From Diplonema papillatum (taxonomy: Eukaryota > Euglenozoa > Diplonemea > Diplonemida > Diplonemidae), in assembly GCA_030068145.1 (NCBI GenBank), contig JAPJBO010000097.1, positions 186,001 to 250,000 on the forward strand: 64,000 nucleotides of DNA. The letters are read 5' to 3'. Numbering within the stretch: position 1 is the stretch's first letter; the number at the start of each line of letters is the position of its first letter. A model generated the notes under the pieces. It saw only the letters and a list, made by a program, of their open reading frames with translations. It was not told where the DNA came from and did not search any database. Both the position numbers and the translations under genes were made by a program. Positions 44,901-56,100 of this stretch are shown piece by piece.

Positions 44901-46065
44901 ATGGCCCGTGGGTGTGCCGGAGGCACAAATTCTCGCCTTCCGGCGACGAAGTGAAGGTGATCGCCTTGTCGCCCCACACCTTGTAGTCCTTCGTGAACGA
45001 GTGCAGCTTCGAGTCGGGGATGACGCACGCCTGCTTCCACTCGCTCCTGAACGGGCCTTCGTACTGGATCTCGTTCTCGTCCTCGCCCGCGAAGATGGGC
45101 AACCCGTCGATCGACTCGATCGCGCCCTTCGCCTTCTGCGACAAAAGGTCCGGGTTGACCGTCATCAGAAGGCAGTACGGCGCCCAGATCACGTACGCCC
45201 ACACGTCGCCGTCTCGCGGAGACAGGATGAACAACGTCCCCTTGGCGGAGCCGCACGAAACGTCTTCGTGCTTGTAGCTGAGCTTCACGAGGTCCCGGAT
45301 CGACTTCTCGCAAATCAGCCGGAAAAGCTCCCTGTGGGAATCCTGCGAGTCGACGCCGACCAGGTAAATCGGCGGCGCCGCCCCGCTGGAGTGCCCCCGG
45401 TCCGCCGCGCCCGCGGGCGACGAAAAGTGGTACCGCGAGATGCTCGTCGACGACGCGCCCACCGGCTTCGGCTCCGCCCCGTAGTAGTCGGCCGCCGGGT
45501 CGACCGAGAAGGTGTCCGACCACTCGTTGCGGGCCGTCGGCAGCTTTTGCATGGGCGCGGCCGCCCGGTGGAGCTCTTTCCAGGCCGTCGCCTCGGTGTC
45601 GAGGCCTTCGAGGACCCATTCGAGGGGGTCTGCGTCTGGGTCGACGCCGGATGTTCTTATCCGGTATGCTGTGACCCGCTTGGAGGACTCCAACCGTGCT
45701 TCTACCGGGTATTGGGACATGCTGCCGGCCAGAGGGAGCAGCTGTTCCCCGGGGATGACGTTGCCGTACGAGATGACCTCGAGGCCCCTCACGCGGGACG
45801 CGATCATCTGCGAGTTTCGCTGCCGGGTGCTCCGGATGCGGACGGCGTGCACGACGAGCTCCTTCTTCCCGTCCTTCGCCGCGTGGGGCTGCGGGGCGGT
45901 GCCGCCGGCCGCCGCCGGGTCGCCGGCCTCGCCCCCTCCATTCCCCGCGGCGGGCCCCGGCGACGACGGCGAGCCCCCCCGCGCCCTGTGCAGCCCCGGG
46001 AAGTCAGCCAGAGGCGGCGACGACTGCGACGGCGCCTTGTCCTCGCCCGACACCGTCCACTTCAT
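41989..46065 (-). CDS. TBC1D15-like Rab GTPase-activating protein (3' end not found)
   Basis: Stimulates GTP hydrolysis on Rab GTPases in membrane traffic. Exons found: 46065-43765 (767 codons), 42956-42781 and 42122-41989, joined in frame. The TBC domain starts near 602 (RPIVWKFLLGVYP). The arginine finger is Arg671 in IEKDVVR and the glutamine finger is Gln708 in GYCQGMSD, so it should be active. Exon 2 continues NFYFCFRWIVVTFKREFPF...LKLWDVLWT, and exon 3 has MTFDEILKFLNDMSQQIPL, the family's C-terminal helix. Donors GTATGC, GTATGC and GTATGT; acceptors end CAG. The N-terminal 550 residues are long, with a Gly/Ala/Pro-rich start and Ser-rich linker. The last exon lies beyond the 39.8-41.9-kb array and I could not place it. 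ATG at 46065 is chosen because it is conserved in the extra copies. Confidence 0.92.
42123..42780 (-). other. TBC gene intron 2
   Basis: 658 bp between GTATGC at 42780 and a CTCAG acceptor at 42123. A minus-strand open stretch with one Cys pair (GVCQYC) lies here, but it is not an exon that fits the TBC fold. Confidence 0.6.
42957..43764 (-). other. TBC gene intron 1 with two element C copies
   Basis: 808 bp. Element C copies (plus orientation, as in UTP17) at about 43447-43515 and 43655-43735; the second ends about 25 bases from the donor. The 43291-43340 segment is shared with 5137-5185. Confidence 0.8.
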
Positions 46066-46299
46066 GTGGGCTCCGCACCCGCCCCCTCCCCGTTCGCCTT
46101 CGCGCGCGGACAGGCGCCGCGGCGCACGCCGCCCTTCGAGGAGGAAGGGAGGGAGGAGGCGGCACAAAGTTGCTGCCTAGTTGGCTGAACGGCGCCTGCG
46201 ACCGCCACACCGGATGCAGGTCGTTCGATGCGGGCCTTCTTTCTCTTTTTTCGCTTGGGTCTTCCTTAAAGCCCCGCCATCTGAGTGGGGTTCGCGGGT

Positions 46300-48230
46300 G
46301 TGTGTTGTGGATACAGTGCAAAATGTTGGTACTAAAAATTAGTTAGTAATTAGTTGGCAGAGCAAAATGTTGCTAATAAAAACTAGTTAGTAATGGACAT
46401 GCTGCCAACCAGGGGGAAGCAGCCCCGGCGATGACGTGGCCGTCCCGCACGCGGGACGCGATCATCTGCGAGTTTTCTCTGCCGGGTGCTGACAGCGTGC
46501 ACACGACCAGCTCCTTCTTCCCGTCCTTCGCCGCGTCCGCCGCGCCGGGCGGCGTGGCGGTGCCGCCGGCCGCCGCCGGCCGCCGCCGGGTCGCCGGCCT
46601 CGCCCCCTCCATTCCCCGCGGCGGGCCCCAGCGACGACGGCGAGCCCCCCCGCGCCCTGTGCAGCCCCGGGAAGTCAGCCAGAGGCGGCGACGACTGCGA
46701 CGGCGCCGGCGTTGTCCTCGCCCGACACCGTCCACTTCATGTGGGCTCCGCACCCGCCCCCTCCCCGTTCGCCTTCGCGCGCGGACAGGCGCCGCGGCGC
46801 ACGCCGCCCTTCGAGGAGGGACGCGGGGAGGAAGCGGCACAACGAGTTGGCTGAACGGCGCCACGCCGGGTGCAGATCGTTCGATGCGGGCCTTCTTTCT
46901 CTTTTTTCGCTTGGGTCTTCCTTAAAGCCCCGCTATCTGAGTGGGGTCTGCGGGTGTGTGTTGTGTATACAATGCAAAATGTTGGTACTAAAAATTAGTA
47001 ATGAGTTGGCGGCGTACTGGACATGCTGCCAACCAGGGGGAAGCAGCCCCGGCGATGACGTTGCCGTCCCGCACGCGGGACGCGATCATCTGCGAGTTTC
47101 TCTGCCGGGTGCTGACAGCGTGCACACGACCAGCTGCTTCTTCCGTCCTTCGCCGCGTCCGCCGCGCCGGGCGGCGTGGGGGGTGCGTGCGGAGCCCACA
47201 TGAAGTGGACGGTGTCGGGCGAGGACAAGGCGCCGTCGCAGTCGTCGCCGCCTCTGGCTGACTTCCCGGGGCTGCACAGGGCGCGGGGGGCCTCGCCATC
47301 GTCGCCGGGGCCCGCCGCGGGGAATGGAGGGGGCGAGGCCGGCGACCCGGCGGCGGCCGGCGGCACCGCCACGCCGCCCGGCGCGGCGGACGCGGCGAGG
47401 GACGGGAAGAAGGAGCTCGTCGTGCACGCCGTCCGCATCCGGTGCACCCTGCAGAGAAACTCGCAGATGATCGCGTCCCGCGTGCGGGGGCTCGAGGCAC
47501 GGCAACGTCATCGCCGGGGCTGCTTCCCCCTGGTTGGCAGCATGTCCAGTACGCTGCCAACTCATTACTAATTTTTAGTACCAACATTTTGCATTGTATA
47601 CACAACACACACCCGCAAACCCCACTCAGATGGCGGGGCTTTAAGGAAGACCCAATCGAAAAAAGAGAAAGAAGGCCCGCATCGAACGACCTGTCGGCGT
47701 GACGGTCGCAGGCGCCGTTCAGCCAACCAGGCAGCAACTTTCTCGTTGTGCCGCTTCCTCCCCGCGTCCCTCCTCGAAGGGCGGCGTGCGCCGCGGCGCC
47801 TGTCCGCGCGCGAAGGCGAACGGGGAGGGGGCGGGTGCGGAGCCCACATGAAGTGGACGGTGTCGGGCGAGGACAACGCCGCCGTCGCAGTCGTCGCCGC
47901 CTCTGGCTGACTTCCCGGGGCTGCACAGGGCGCGGGGGGGCTCGCCGTCGTCGCCGGGGCCCGCCGCGGGGAATGGAGGGGGCGAGGCCGGCAACCCGGC
48001 GGCGGCCGGCGGCACCGCCACGCCCCCCCCCCCCGTTCGCGGACAGGCGCCGCGGCGCACGCCGCCCTTCGAGGAGGAAGGGGGGGAGGAGGCGGCACAA
48101 AGTTGCTGCCTAGTTGGCTGAACGGCGCCTGCGACCGCCACACCGGATGCAGGTCGTTCGATGCGGGTCTTCTTTCTCTTGCTAGCCTGGGTTTTCTTTG
48201 AAGCCATCTGAGTGGGATTTGCGGGTGGTT
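46300..48230. repeat. Amplified, partly inverted copies of the TBC gene 5' end
   Basis: Besides the native copy, minus-strand copies lie at about 46388-47000 and 47017-47180 (truncated), plus-strand copies at about 47186-47572 and 47573-48028, and a last minus-strand piece at about 48029-48230. Each full unit spans the acceptor-like motif, the 5'UTR, the ATG and about 110-115 codons, to GSMS. Extra start codons are at 46740 (minus), 47200 (plus) and 47848 (plus). The 47200 copy keeps the native frame for 120-odd codons; those at 46740 and 47848 are frame-shifted shortly after MKWTVSGED. The two inversion junctions lie in G or C runs (about 47180 and 48018-48033). Confidence 0.85.
46325..46350 (-). 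promoter_or_regulatory. Candidate 3' splice site upstream of the TBC start codon
   Basis: On the coding strand TACTAAC (46348-46342) is followed by TAATTTTTAG with AG at 46333-46332. This fits a branch point plus acceptor, either of a 5'UTR intron or for spliced-leader addition, and would leave a leader of about 266 bases. It recurs at each unit of the amplified region. Confidence 0.35.
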
Positions 48231-48396
48231 TTGTGTTTACAGGGCAAACTGTTGCGTCTTGTCGTGTAGGGGTAGACCCGCATGACCTCACGTCCGTTCA
48301 ACACGTGGTTCGGTAGTTACAGCACTTGGGAACCCCGTGGTTCGTTGTCTGACCGAACAAAAAAATTCCTTCTAAGCTTCTGGCGCTTATGTATAA
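48226..48396 (+). repeat. Family B element
   Basis: Shares GTCGTGTAGGGGTAGACCCG through GTTCGGTAGTTACAGCACTT and CTGGCGCTTATGTA with 10970-11166. Confidence 0.8.
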
Positions 48397-49539
48397 AAAA
48401 CGAAAAGAAGCGCACGGAACCGACTGTGCTCGACAGAACGCGTGGGGGCTCGCACGCACACCGCTGGCAAGCCGTGTCGTGGAAGCCCTCAGGAACCAGA
48501 GGTCAGAGAGCAAGAGCGACTTGGAGACAGAGAGAAGGGCGGGGGAAGACAAGAGAATGGGCCATTCGATTGCTTTGTACTGCGCTGTTGCAGTTGTGTT
48601 GCCGACGATCAACCGGAGTTGACGTCCAGTCTGGTGTCTTTCGACGTTTCTTGGTGTCAGTTTTTTTGTGACTGGAACCAGAGACAAACAGCCCTAAGAG
48701 CTTCCCCTGTCATTGCGGAGTTTTGCAAAGCATCTACTTTGCAGGAAATACTCGAAGGAGCCGGCAGTGGTCATATGACAAAAGGGGACCAAGCACCCGC
48801 CCTCCCCCCTTTTGGTCTCTACACGACCTACTTCATGTGGGAAAAGGGGCGGTTTCGCAGACATGCAGGCTTATGCGCAGAGAGTTTTGCCAGCGAAGAG
48901 TCCGACACCGTTTCACGCACGCAGTTGCGACCTGCCATGCGAGGGAGTGGCATTTGTGTCTCATTTGCAGTGCTTCACGCGGATCTTACATTTTCGTTTG
49001 CATTTCCCAGACTGGCAGTCAGAATCCGAACCGCACAACACACAGTCGTCATGTCGATGCCATGATACAGACGCAAGCGATCACATGTTTTTGAAACTGT
49101 ATTCGCTCGTGATCACATGCTATGCAACTCGAGAAACCACATCGTACCCACATCGGCGCGGCGGCAAACCCGGGTTTGCGAGAGAGGGAGAGAGAGCGGG
49201 AAAACTGGACTGGACTGTGCGCAACCATTGTTCGCTGGAAAGCGAATTGGTTGCTGAACCTTCCTGCAGAATGCCTTCAGAGCGCAAGTTTGCGTCTGGC
49301 GCCGGGGGTATACTTGTGCCTACTCATGTTCACGGACCTAAACAGGTAAAACAGGTCTGCAAGGTACCCGTGTAAGATGGCGCCCGCAGGTGACGCGCGC
49401 GCTCTCGGGTCCGGGCATGTGCAAACACGTCGGCGGTTGCGTGTCGCAGCGTCCACGCACGTTCCATTTGCGCACGTGTCGGCGAGTGACCCACCACGTT
49501 CCGTGGTAAAACTGCTACTGCCCGCATTGTCGACAGGGT
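48397..49539. other. Spacer between kinase stop and TBC 5' copies
   Basis: A family L remnant (CGACGATCAACC ... TGGTGTCTTTCGACG) at 48603-48650 and a short family A remnant at 48725-48760 (GCATCTACTTTGCAGGAAAT). No gene. Confidence 0.5.
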
Positions 49540-52500
49540 TCAGGCAATCAGAAACGCATGAGTCATCAACTCGGTTGCCGTAGGTCTGTCCAACGGGTCA
49601 CGGCGAAGCACCGCGCTGGCCATGGCACGAGCGTCGGGTTGGATCGTCTGCGGAATCGACGGACCGAAGTCAGAAAAGTTGCCGAGCTGTGTACGTTTCG
49701 TTGTCAGTGCATGCAAGCATTCGCGGTGGCGTGGTGGCTACAAACGGCCGCCAGACAGAAATCACCTCTGGAGGGCCAGGTAACGATGTGTTCCATCCCG
49801 TGTAACAATAAGCTACCATGGTCCATCCGGCGACGTCTGCCTACCACCAGGCGGACAAGTATCCTTAAAACCGTTCACCGCGAGAGTAGGAGAAAGTAGA
49901 ACAGGAAACTAGAGTTTTCGTTGACCGCACTACCCTGAGCCCAAATCCTGGACGTGGTTGCAGGTGGCAAATGGGCAAATGATCATGATCAGAAGGTCCT
50001 ACTTGGGCGGTTCAGTATCCTCACACATTGCATGTGGCTAAAAAGAAAAAACATACCCGAAACAGGAAGGAGTGCGGGTTGAAAGGCTCCTCCTCTGAGA
50101 AGTTGTAAGGAACGACCCCGGTGAGCATCTCGCAGAGGATGATGCCTAACGCCCAAATGTCCGACGCTTTGCAGGCTGAGCCTGCGGCTGCTTCCGGAGC
50201 CATGTACAGCGGCGTGCCGATCACGCCTTGGTTTGTTTTCGCCATTTGCGACAAGCTTGCCGATGCTCCAAAGTCTGCAAGTTTGCACTGCCCGTCGACG
50301 AGGAGCAACACGTTCTGCGACTTCATGTCACGGTGGATGATATCGCGCGAGTGTCTGTTGAGTTTGATCGAGTGAATGGACAAGCCCCTGTGATTTGGAC
50401 CAGGGGGTCGTGCGTATCAATACCGCCGACATGCTGCGCGTGCGGCAATGAAAAGCGCTAAGCGCAGCGACTGTCAAAGCTGCAGTGATACTAGCAGTCG
50501 TGGCGCGGTAAACGAAGAAGTTTTGTGCGATGCTTGTTGGTTTCACGGTGGTTCACAGTTGATTCTTCACAAATACAAGGGGATGCCTGGTGAAAGAGCG
50601 ACTGAAAAAGAGTGTGTGCCGCGAGAACAAGGACGTACCCTTCCGGCACAAGGGGAGAAGAAGAGAGAAAGAGACGAGTTTCAGTGCAGGGACCATCTCT
50701 CTCCGGTCTCCTCGCTTCTCTTCGTGCTGCTACGGCGGACGTAAGTCGCTCGCAGGTTGCGGCTCTGATACAGTGCCGCAAGAAAAAGTGCATACAAAAA
50801 CTCAAGCCCGCGCACGATGTCTTGGACGTACCGCTGGATCGACGTTAGCGGCAGAGCGGCGGAGGAGAAGTTGACGAGCATGTCGTGCAAGGAGCCGCCG
50901 GACAAGTATTCCATGACGATCATGATGTACCCGTCCACGACAGCGGAAGCCATATACGAGACGATGTTGTCGTGGCGGAGCTTATGCATGAGGCTCACCT
51001 CGCGGAGCAGGTCTTCGATCTGCTGCATCTCATTCGGCGCGTTGGCGGCGCCCGCCCTCCGTTGCAGTCTCCGCCTCGCCGCTGCACTCATTCCCTGCGT
51101 ACTCGAAGCATTCGTCAGCACGTCGGTCCGCGTAGGCAACGACATGCTTTTCATCGCAACCAAACTCCCGTCCGACCCCATGCCAAGCCACACTTCGCCG
51201 AAGGCCCCGGTGCCTATGGAGCGGTACGACCGGCACCAGACTTGGCTTTTGTGGTCTGTGAACCGCGTCGGGACGTCCTTCTTCCGTTTAACCGCGGAAA
51301 TCGGCTTTCCGGTATCAGGCATCACACCCCAAGCAACGAGGTCCGCTGCGTGCGCCTCGGCTTCGGCGTCTCGGATTTGCCGGCGGAGAACCTTGTCGTG
51401 CTGGAGGGATTCCCGCTTGTTGTTGTGGATGACGAACACACTGTTGACGTCGGGATCGGCGGAGACAGACCCGCGTCGCGGCGACAGGATCTCGTCGTCG
51501 ACCGCCTTGTCGCAACACATGTGTTCCAGCTCACCCATCAATCTCCTCGAGTACATTCTCGCGTTGCCCACGTACGCGCAGTCAGTGTCTACCAGCCATT
51601 CCACGATCGATAGCAGGCGCCTGGCCTGCCGGTCTCGGGGATTGGTGTCGAGAACTTGCTCGAAATTCCGCTTCGACTCATCGAGCCGAAGCTGCTGCAG
51701 AGCGGAGAAAGCTTCGGTGTACCGCTGGTCGGAGTTCTTCGAGTTCTCGCTGCGGATGCCCTGGTATTCGTACAGCACCTCGGCCCGGCCCCTTTCGTAC
51801 AGCACGACCGAATCGATCGGCCTCGCGACGATCTGGCTCCGGACCAACTCGTACACTTTGTCGGTCAACACGATCTTCGCCTTCACCGCCCGTGCGTATC
51901 CCGATAAGTGCCCTACGATCGACACGCAGAGTCCGATGGGCAAAGGTCCATCGGGTGCGTCGAGGCCTTCCGTCTTCTCTCGGACGACGGAAACGGGGCC
52001 GGAGGCGATACCTGCGTAGAAGCTGCGCCCCGCGAGTTGGTTCTGCATGAAGACGGCCGCGGCGACCGCCTGCGTCCCGTGGGACGCCGTGCTGCTGTCC
52101 ATCCCCCACGCCGCGAGCACCGAGTTCCCGCTGAAATGCAGCAGCGTGCCGTGCGACGTCCGCAGCGCGCCGGCGACGACCTCGCCGAAGGTGGCTGCGT
52201 TCCCCGCATGGTCCTGCGGCAGCGTCCCGGACAGCGCGGACACGTGCCGCGAGATCAACGGCGACCGCGGCTGGGCCCTGCCTCCCGCAGGGGCCAGAAA
52301 CGGGTCGGCGGGGGTTGGGCAGGAGTTCGACAGGTCGGAGCAGATGCTGACGTTGTCGCGGTCCTGCGCGAGCTCGGACAAGTCGGTGTCGGCGGAGCGC
52401 CCGCGGTTCCTCCTGCGCTTCTCGGCCTCGACGCGGGCGATGATTTGGAACGCGGCGCGCGTCAGCTGCCCGGACCCGTCGGCGGCGCCCGCCTTCTGCA

Positions 52501-54676
52501 GCAGCTGCTGCACGCCGCCGTCCGCCATATCCCGCTCGATCAGCATCCGAGCAAGCTCCGTCACGCAGTCCAGCGTCGCTTTCGCGGCCGCCCTGCTCCG
52601 GCCCAGCCGCCAGCGCGCAGCGAAGCAGCCGTACACCGCGAAGAGGACCCCGAGCACCCGCGAAGCAAGCGCCTCCGCCAGCCACCGCCCCCCTTTCCCC
52701 CGCGGCGCCGCCGCGGGGACGGCGGCGGGGCTGAGCGACATCTGCGGGAGCGCGGCGAAGAGCCCGTAGGGCTCGGCCTCTTCGACGCTCCGCAGGACCT
52801 GCCACACGACGACCGCCAGCGCAACGGCAGCCACCGTGCTGAACCGCGTCCCAGGGAGGCACGCGACCCCGAACAGGACGCCGAACGACAGCACCCAGAA
52901 GTCGAACGCCCCGCCGGAGGCGACGTCGTACCCTACAGACACCACGAGGCCGGCAGCTGCCAGGAGCAGCTCTGCCAGCAGCCCCGCTGGCCGCGCGAAC
53001 GCTCCCGCCGCGGCGGGCTTGTCGTCGCCGGCCCCGGAGGCCAGGTATAAATATCCCCCGGCGAGCGCGGCCGCGAGCGCGCCGGCGGCGAGGCCGGCGG
53101 GGCCCGGGTCTCCCCGCGCGGCGGACCAGCCGCCGCAGGCGGCCAGGCCCACGGCCCCGCAACCGGCGGCAGGTGCCCAGTACGCCGCGCCGCCGCGGCG
53201 GCGTGGCGACGAGACGCTGAACGCGCGGAACCACCCGTACCTGCCGCCGTCGGGCTGGTCCTTCGGCCCGCCGCCGAACGAGCTCGCGACGGGAGACGCG
53301 GCTTGGTCGGAGTCGCGCAGGCTCCCGTCGTCGCCGGCGGTGGCCACGAGAGGGTTGCCCACCCGGGCTTTGAGCGCGGGCTTCGCCCCGTCGCCGCCTG
53401 CCTCCAGCGCGCGCAGCCGCGGGCTGGACGGCGCAAGGCCACCACCCTTCGGCGACCCGGGCGATGTCCCCGCATCGCGGATGAGCTGCAGGCACGGCGC
53501 GCCCGGCAGCCGCCCCTCGTCGGCCAGCTGCCGCCACTGTTCGAGCAGGCGGACCGACGACGTGTGCAGGGCAGCAGGCCCCGCCCCCCCCGGCGCCGGC
53601 GCCTCGAACGTGACGCACACGACGCCGACGCCTTTTTCGCCAGACGACACGGGCGTGCTCGGCCGCTCGAGCACACTGCGGACGACTTCGTCGGCCAGGT
53701 CGCCGACATGCCTGTTCTGCGCGAGGCCTTCCCGGAAGAAGGCTACGAGCTCCGCGTCGGTGCGTGCGGAGCACACGGCGTCGGTGGCCATCAGCAAAAA
53801 CTCGTCGGCTTCCAGGAGGCCGAACAGCGTCGTAGCCGGGGAGGCTACGACCGGCTGCTCCTCCGGGGAGAGGCCTTCGACGGCTTTGAAGGGAGCGAAG
53901 CCGAAGCCGCGCGAAGACGAGAGCAGGGCGGCCGAGTTGCTGTGTCCCGGCGTGCCCTCGCAGATGAGGCCGACGCGGGCCGAGTACGAGACGAAGCCGC
54001 CGGCGGCTTGGATCCGCTTTTTTTCGCGCGGCGACGCCGGCGAAGGGTGCGCCGCCAACGGCACGGCGCACCCGCCGCGGCAGAGCACCACGCGGACCGG
54101 GCCAACGGTGCAGACGGCGGCGGTGCCGTCGCAGACGAGCGCTGCGGCGGCGTACGCGCCGCTCTCGCCCCTGCCGTCCGGGCGCGGGCGGCCGGCTTCT
54201 TCGGCTCGCCGCTCCGTGAACATCAGCCGCGACGAGCTCCCTGCCGCGTGAGCCGACCTTGCCCTGGGGGCCCGCAGGTACAGCGCGTCAACCCCGGCGA
54301 AGGCCCTCTTGCACAGGTCGTGCAGCCGCAGGGGGTTGTCGGTGCTCAGCGCGAAATCGGGCGCCGGCGGGCTGATGAGCACAATCCGGTCGGACAGCTC
54401 GTTCTCCTCGGCCGGGTCGCTGCGGAGGGTGTCGAGCAGGTGGACGTGCAGCTGCCTGCGCAGGAAGTCCGCGCAGTCGACGCCGTGCTGGCCCTCGTAC
54501 AGCGCGAAGTACGACGCGGCGCCCGCCGCGTGCGTCAGAGGGCGCACCGGCGTGTCCGACTTGTCGCACACGGAGCTCGCCACGCTGCCGCCCACCCAAC
54601 GGCCGTCCAAGCACTGTGCCTGGGTCGGCTGCGAGCGGTCGATGACCGCCCTCGGCGGCGAGTTCGGGCTGTTCAT
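49540..54676 (-). CDS. Degenerate PP2C, membrane, degenerate cyclase and protein kinase fusion (three exons)
   Basis: Predicted 1441-residue membrane signalling protein. Exons 54676-50796, 50354-50057 and 49686-49540 join in frame. Residues about 28-340 follow the PP2C fold but lack metal ligands: the DGHGG position reads YEGQHG, and GDSR reads VGPVR. About six membrane segments lie at 498-690. Residues about 805-975 resemble a class III nucleotidyl cyclase (HFSGNSVLAAWG, VSIVGHLSGYARAV), but the first metal Asp is missing and the second is Asn. A TPR-like helical pair follows near 985-1030. The kinase domain (1148-1440) is intact: GTGAFGEV, Lys1176, Glu1226, HRD 1301-1303, DFG 1321-1323, APE 1346-1348 and LRRDPLDRPTA in exon 3; it looks STE/MAP3K-like. 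Only the kinase should be catalytic. Donors GTATGC and GTATGT. An upstream exon cannot be excluded. Confidence 0.9.
49866..50050 (+). repeat. Element G in kinase intron 2
   Basis: About 180 bp from AAAACCGTTCACCGCGAGAG to CACATTGCATGTGGC, about 85-90% identical by eye to 60486-60665. It lies about 18 bases from the intron 2 donor (intron 49687-50056, 370 bp). Confidence 0.85.
50355..50795 (-). other. Kinase gene intron 1
   Basis: 441 bp, GTATGC to AACAG, splitting the codon for the Leu before HSRDIIHRD. I see no member of the named repeat families in it. Confidence 0.85.
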
Positions 54677-54845
54677 ATCTGGTCCGCGCGCTATAAGGGA
54701 GGTGTGGTGGGTATTGTGGCAGCAGCGCGGCTTCGTGGGGTCACCCCCCTGCACGACCCGGAGCTTGCGAAAGGGCGTGCCAACGAGGCTGCAGTGGTCG
54801 CTGACCAACCCACGACGCCTGCTCGTTCACCTTCTACCGGGAGAA

Positions 54846-55080
54846 AGCGCCAGAAGAGTGCCCCACGAGTGACCACCTGCTGCTTCGCTTTCTTGAAGAA
54901 ACCGCCAGAAGAGTGCCCCACGAGTGATCGCCTGCTGCTTCGCCTTCCTGAAGAAACCGCCAGAAGAGTGCCCCACGAGTGACCGCCTGCTGCTTCGCCT
55001 TCCTGAAGAAACCGCCAGAAGAGAGCCCCACGAATGACTGCCGCTTTGCCTTCCTGGCAGAAGAGTGCCCCACAAGTGGC
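54846..55080. repeat. Tandem array, unit about 57 bp
   Basis: Four to five units of CGCCAGAAGAGTGCCCCACG plus AGTGACCGCCTGCTGCTTCG and a CTTCCTGAAGAAAC linker. It begins about 170 bases upstream of the kinase-fusion start codon, in its presumed leader or promoter region. Confidence 0.92.
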
Positions 55081-55920
55081 CGCCTGCTGCCTCAGCCTTT
55101 TACCTGGTTTGGCTGACTCTTGTGGGCGGGCCGGCGTCACTCGCTGCGGGTTCGACTTCTTCACGGCTCAGTACCCACGAGTGGCGGTGATCTGCACGAG
55201 GGAGTTGACCCTGGATGCGAGCTCGGTCGCCGTTCTTGCTAAAAGCGAGAGCTCGCTGCCGCGTCTTCCGCTGTCGCAAACGCGCGCGGCACTACGTGCG
55301 GGGATCTTTGCGCCAGCTTCCCTGAGGGCGAGTTGCTTTTGCTGTAAGCTTTTCTTCTTATTATTTTTTTGCGGGAAATCGTTCTGCCGGAAGCTTTCTT
55401 TGCCCTCCTGGGCGGGCCGGCTACGAGTTCAGTAAGCAGCAAACGCGGCAGTCGACGCCGCTGACCAACAGGAGCTAGCCGCGCTGATCTCAAGGCGCCC
55501 TTCCCTACCGCTGGTGGTCGCCCGCCCCTTCTTCCTTTCGTCGGCACGGGGTACGCACACCTTCGCACCTTTCCCTTACCGCGCCGCCCAGAACCGGCAA
55601 ACAGACTCGTTACAACCTTGCGCACGTGTCGGACATATCCTCTAGTCCGCAACAATCGGCAATCAACCAGTACGGAAGCGTACCTCTTTTCCGGGGAGCG
55701 ATGTGCAAAGTAGTAAGCACGCGGTTTCCTGTGGTCCCCCCGCCCCTGTATATGTGGAAAATTCGAGAGAACACACAAAACAAGTCAAAGGGTGTGGGCC
55801 TCCACCGTCAGGTGGGCAGGCTAGTTTCGGAGTGGCTCCCTGGGAGGGACAGGGGCGGGGTTGTCACGCCTTAGCAGTCCCACCTATATGTGTTCTCGCT
55901 GGCATCGCTACCGCGCTGAC
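55081..55920. other. Spacer without recognisable gene
   Basis: No repeat family member and no convincing ORF on either strand. Confidence 0.45.
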
Positions 55921-56100
55921 GTTTCCGAGAGAGAGAGAGAGAGGGATCAAGAACTTCGTGAACGAAGTGAGTGAAGTTTTGGACGAACTTATACCGAAGG
56001 GCGGACTTGGCGTGCGGGGAGATGAACCTGTTGCTCAGGTACGAAAAAAACACAAAGACCGCAGGAGCACACAGCAACTCCCCTCCCGACCGATCGCAAA

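Noticed and set aside
44428..46188. 586-codon plus-strand frame opposite the TBC gene
   Set aside because: Arg/Val-rich antisense shadow of a GC-rich exon.
51678..54071. 797-codon Arg/Ala-rich minus-strand frame
   Set aside because: Shadow of the kinase-fusion gene in another frame; GC-rich DNA keeps it open and it has no domain.
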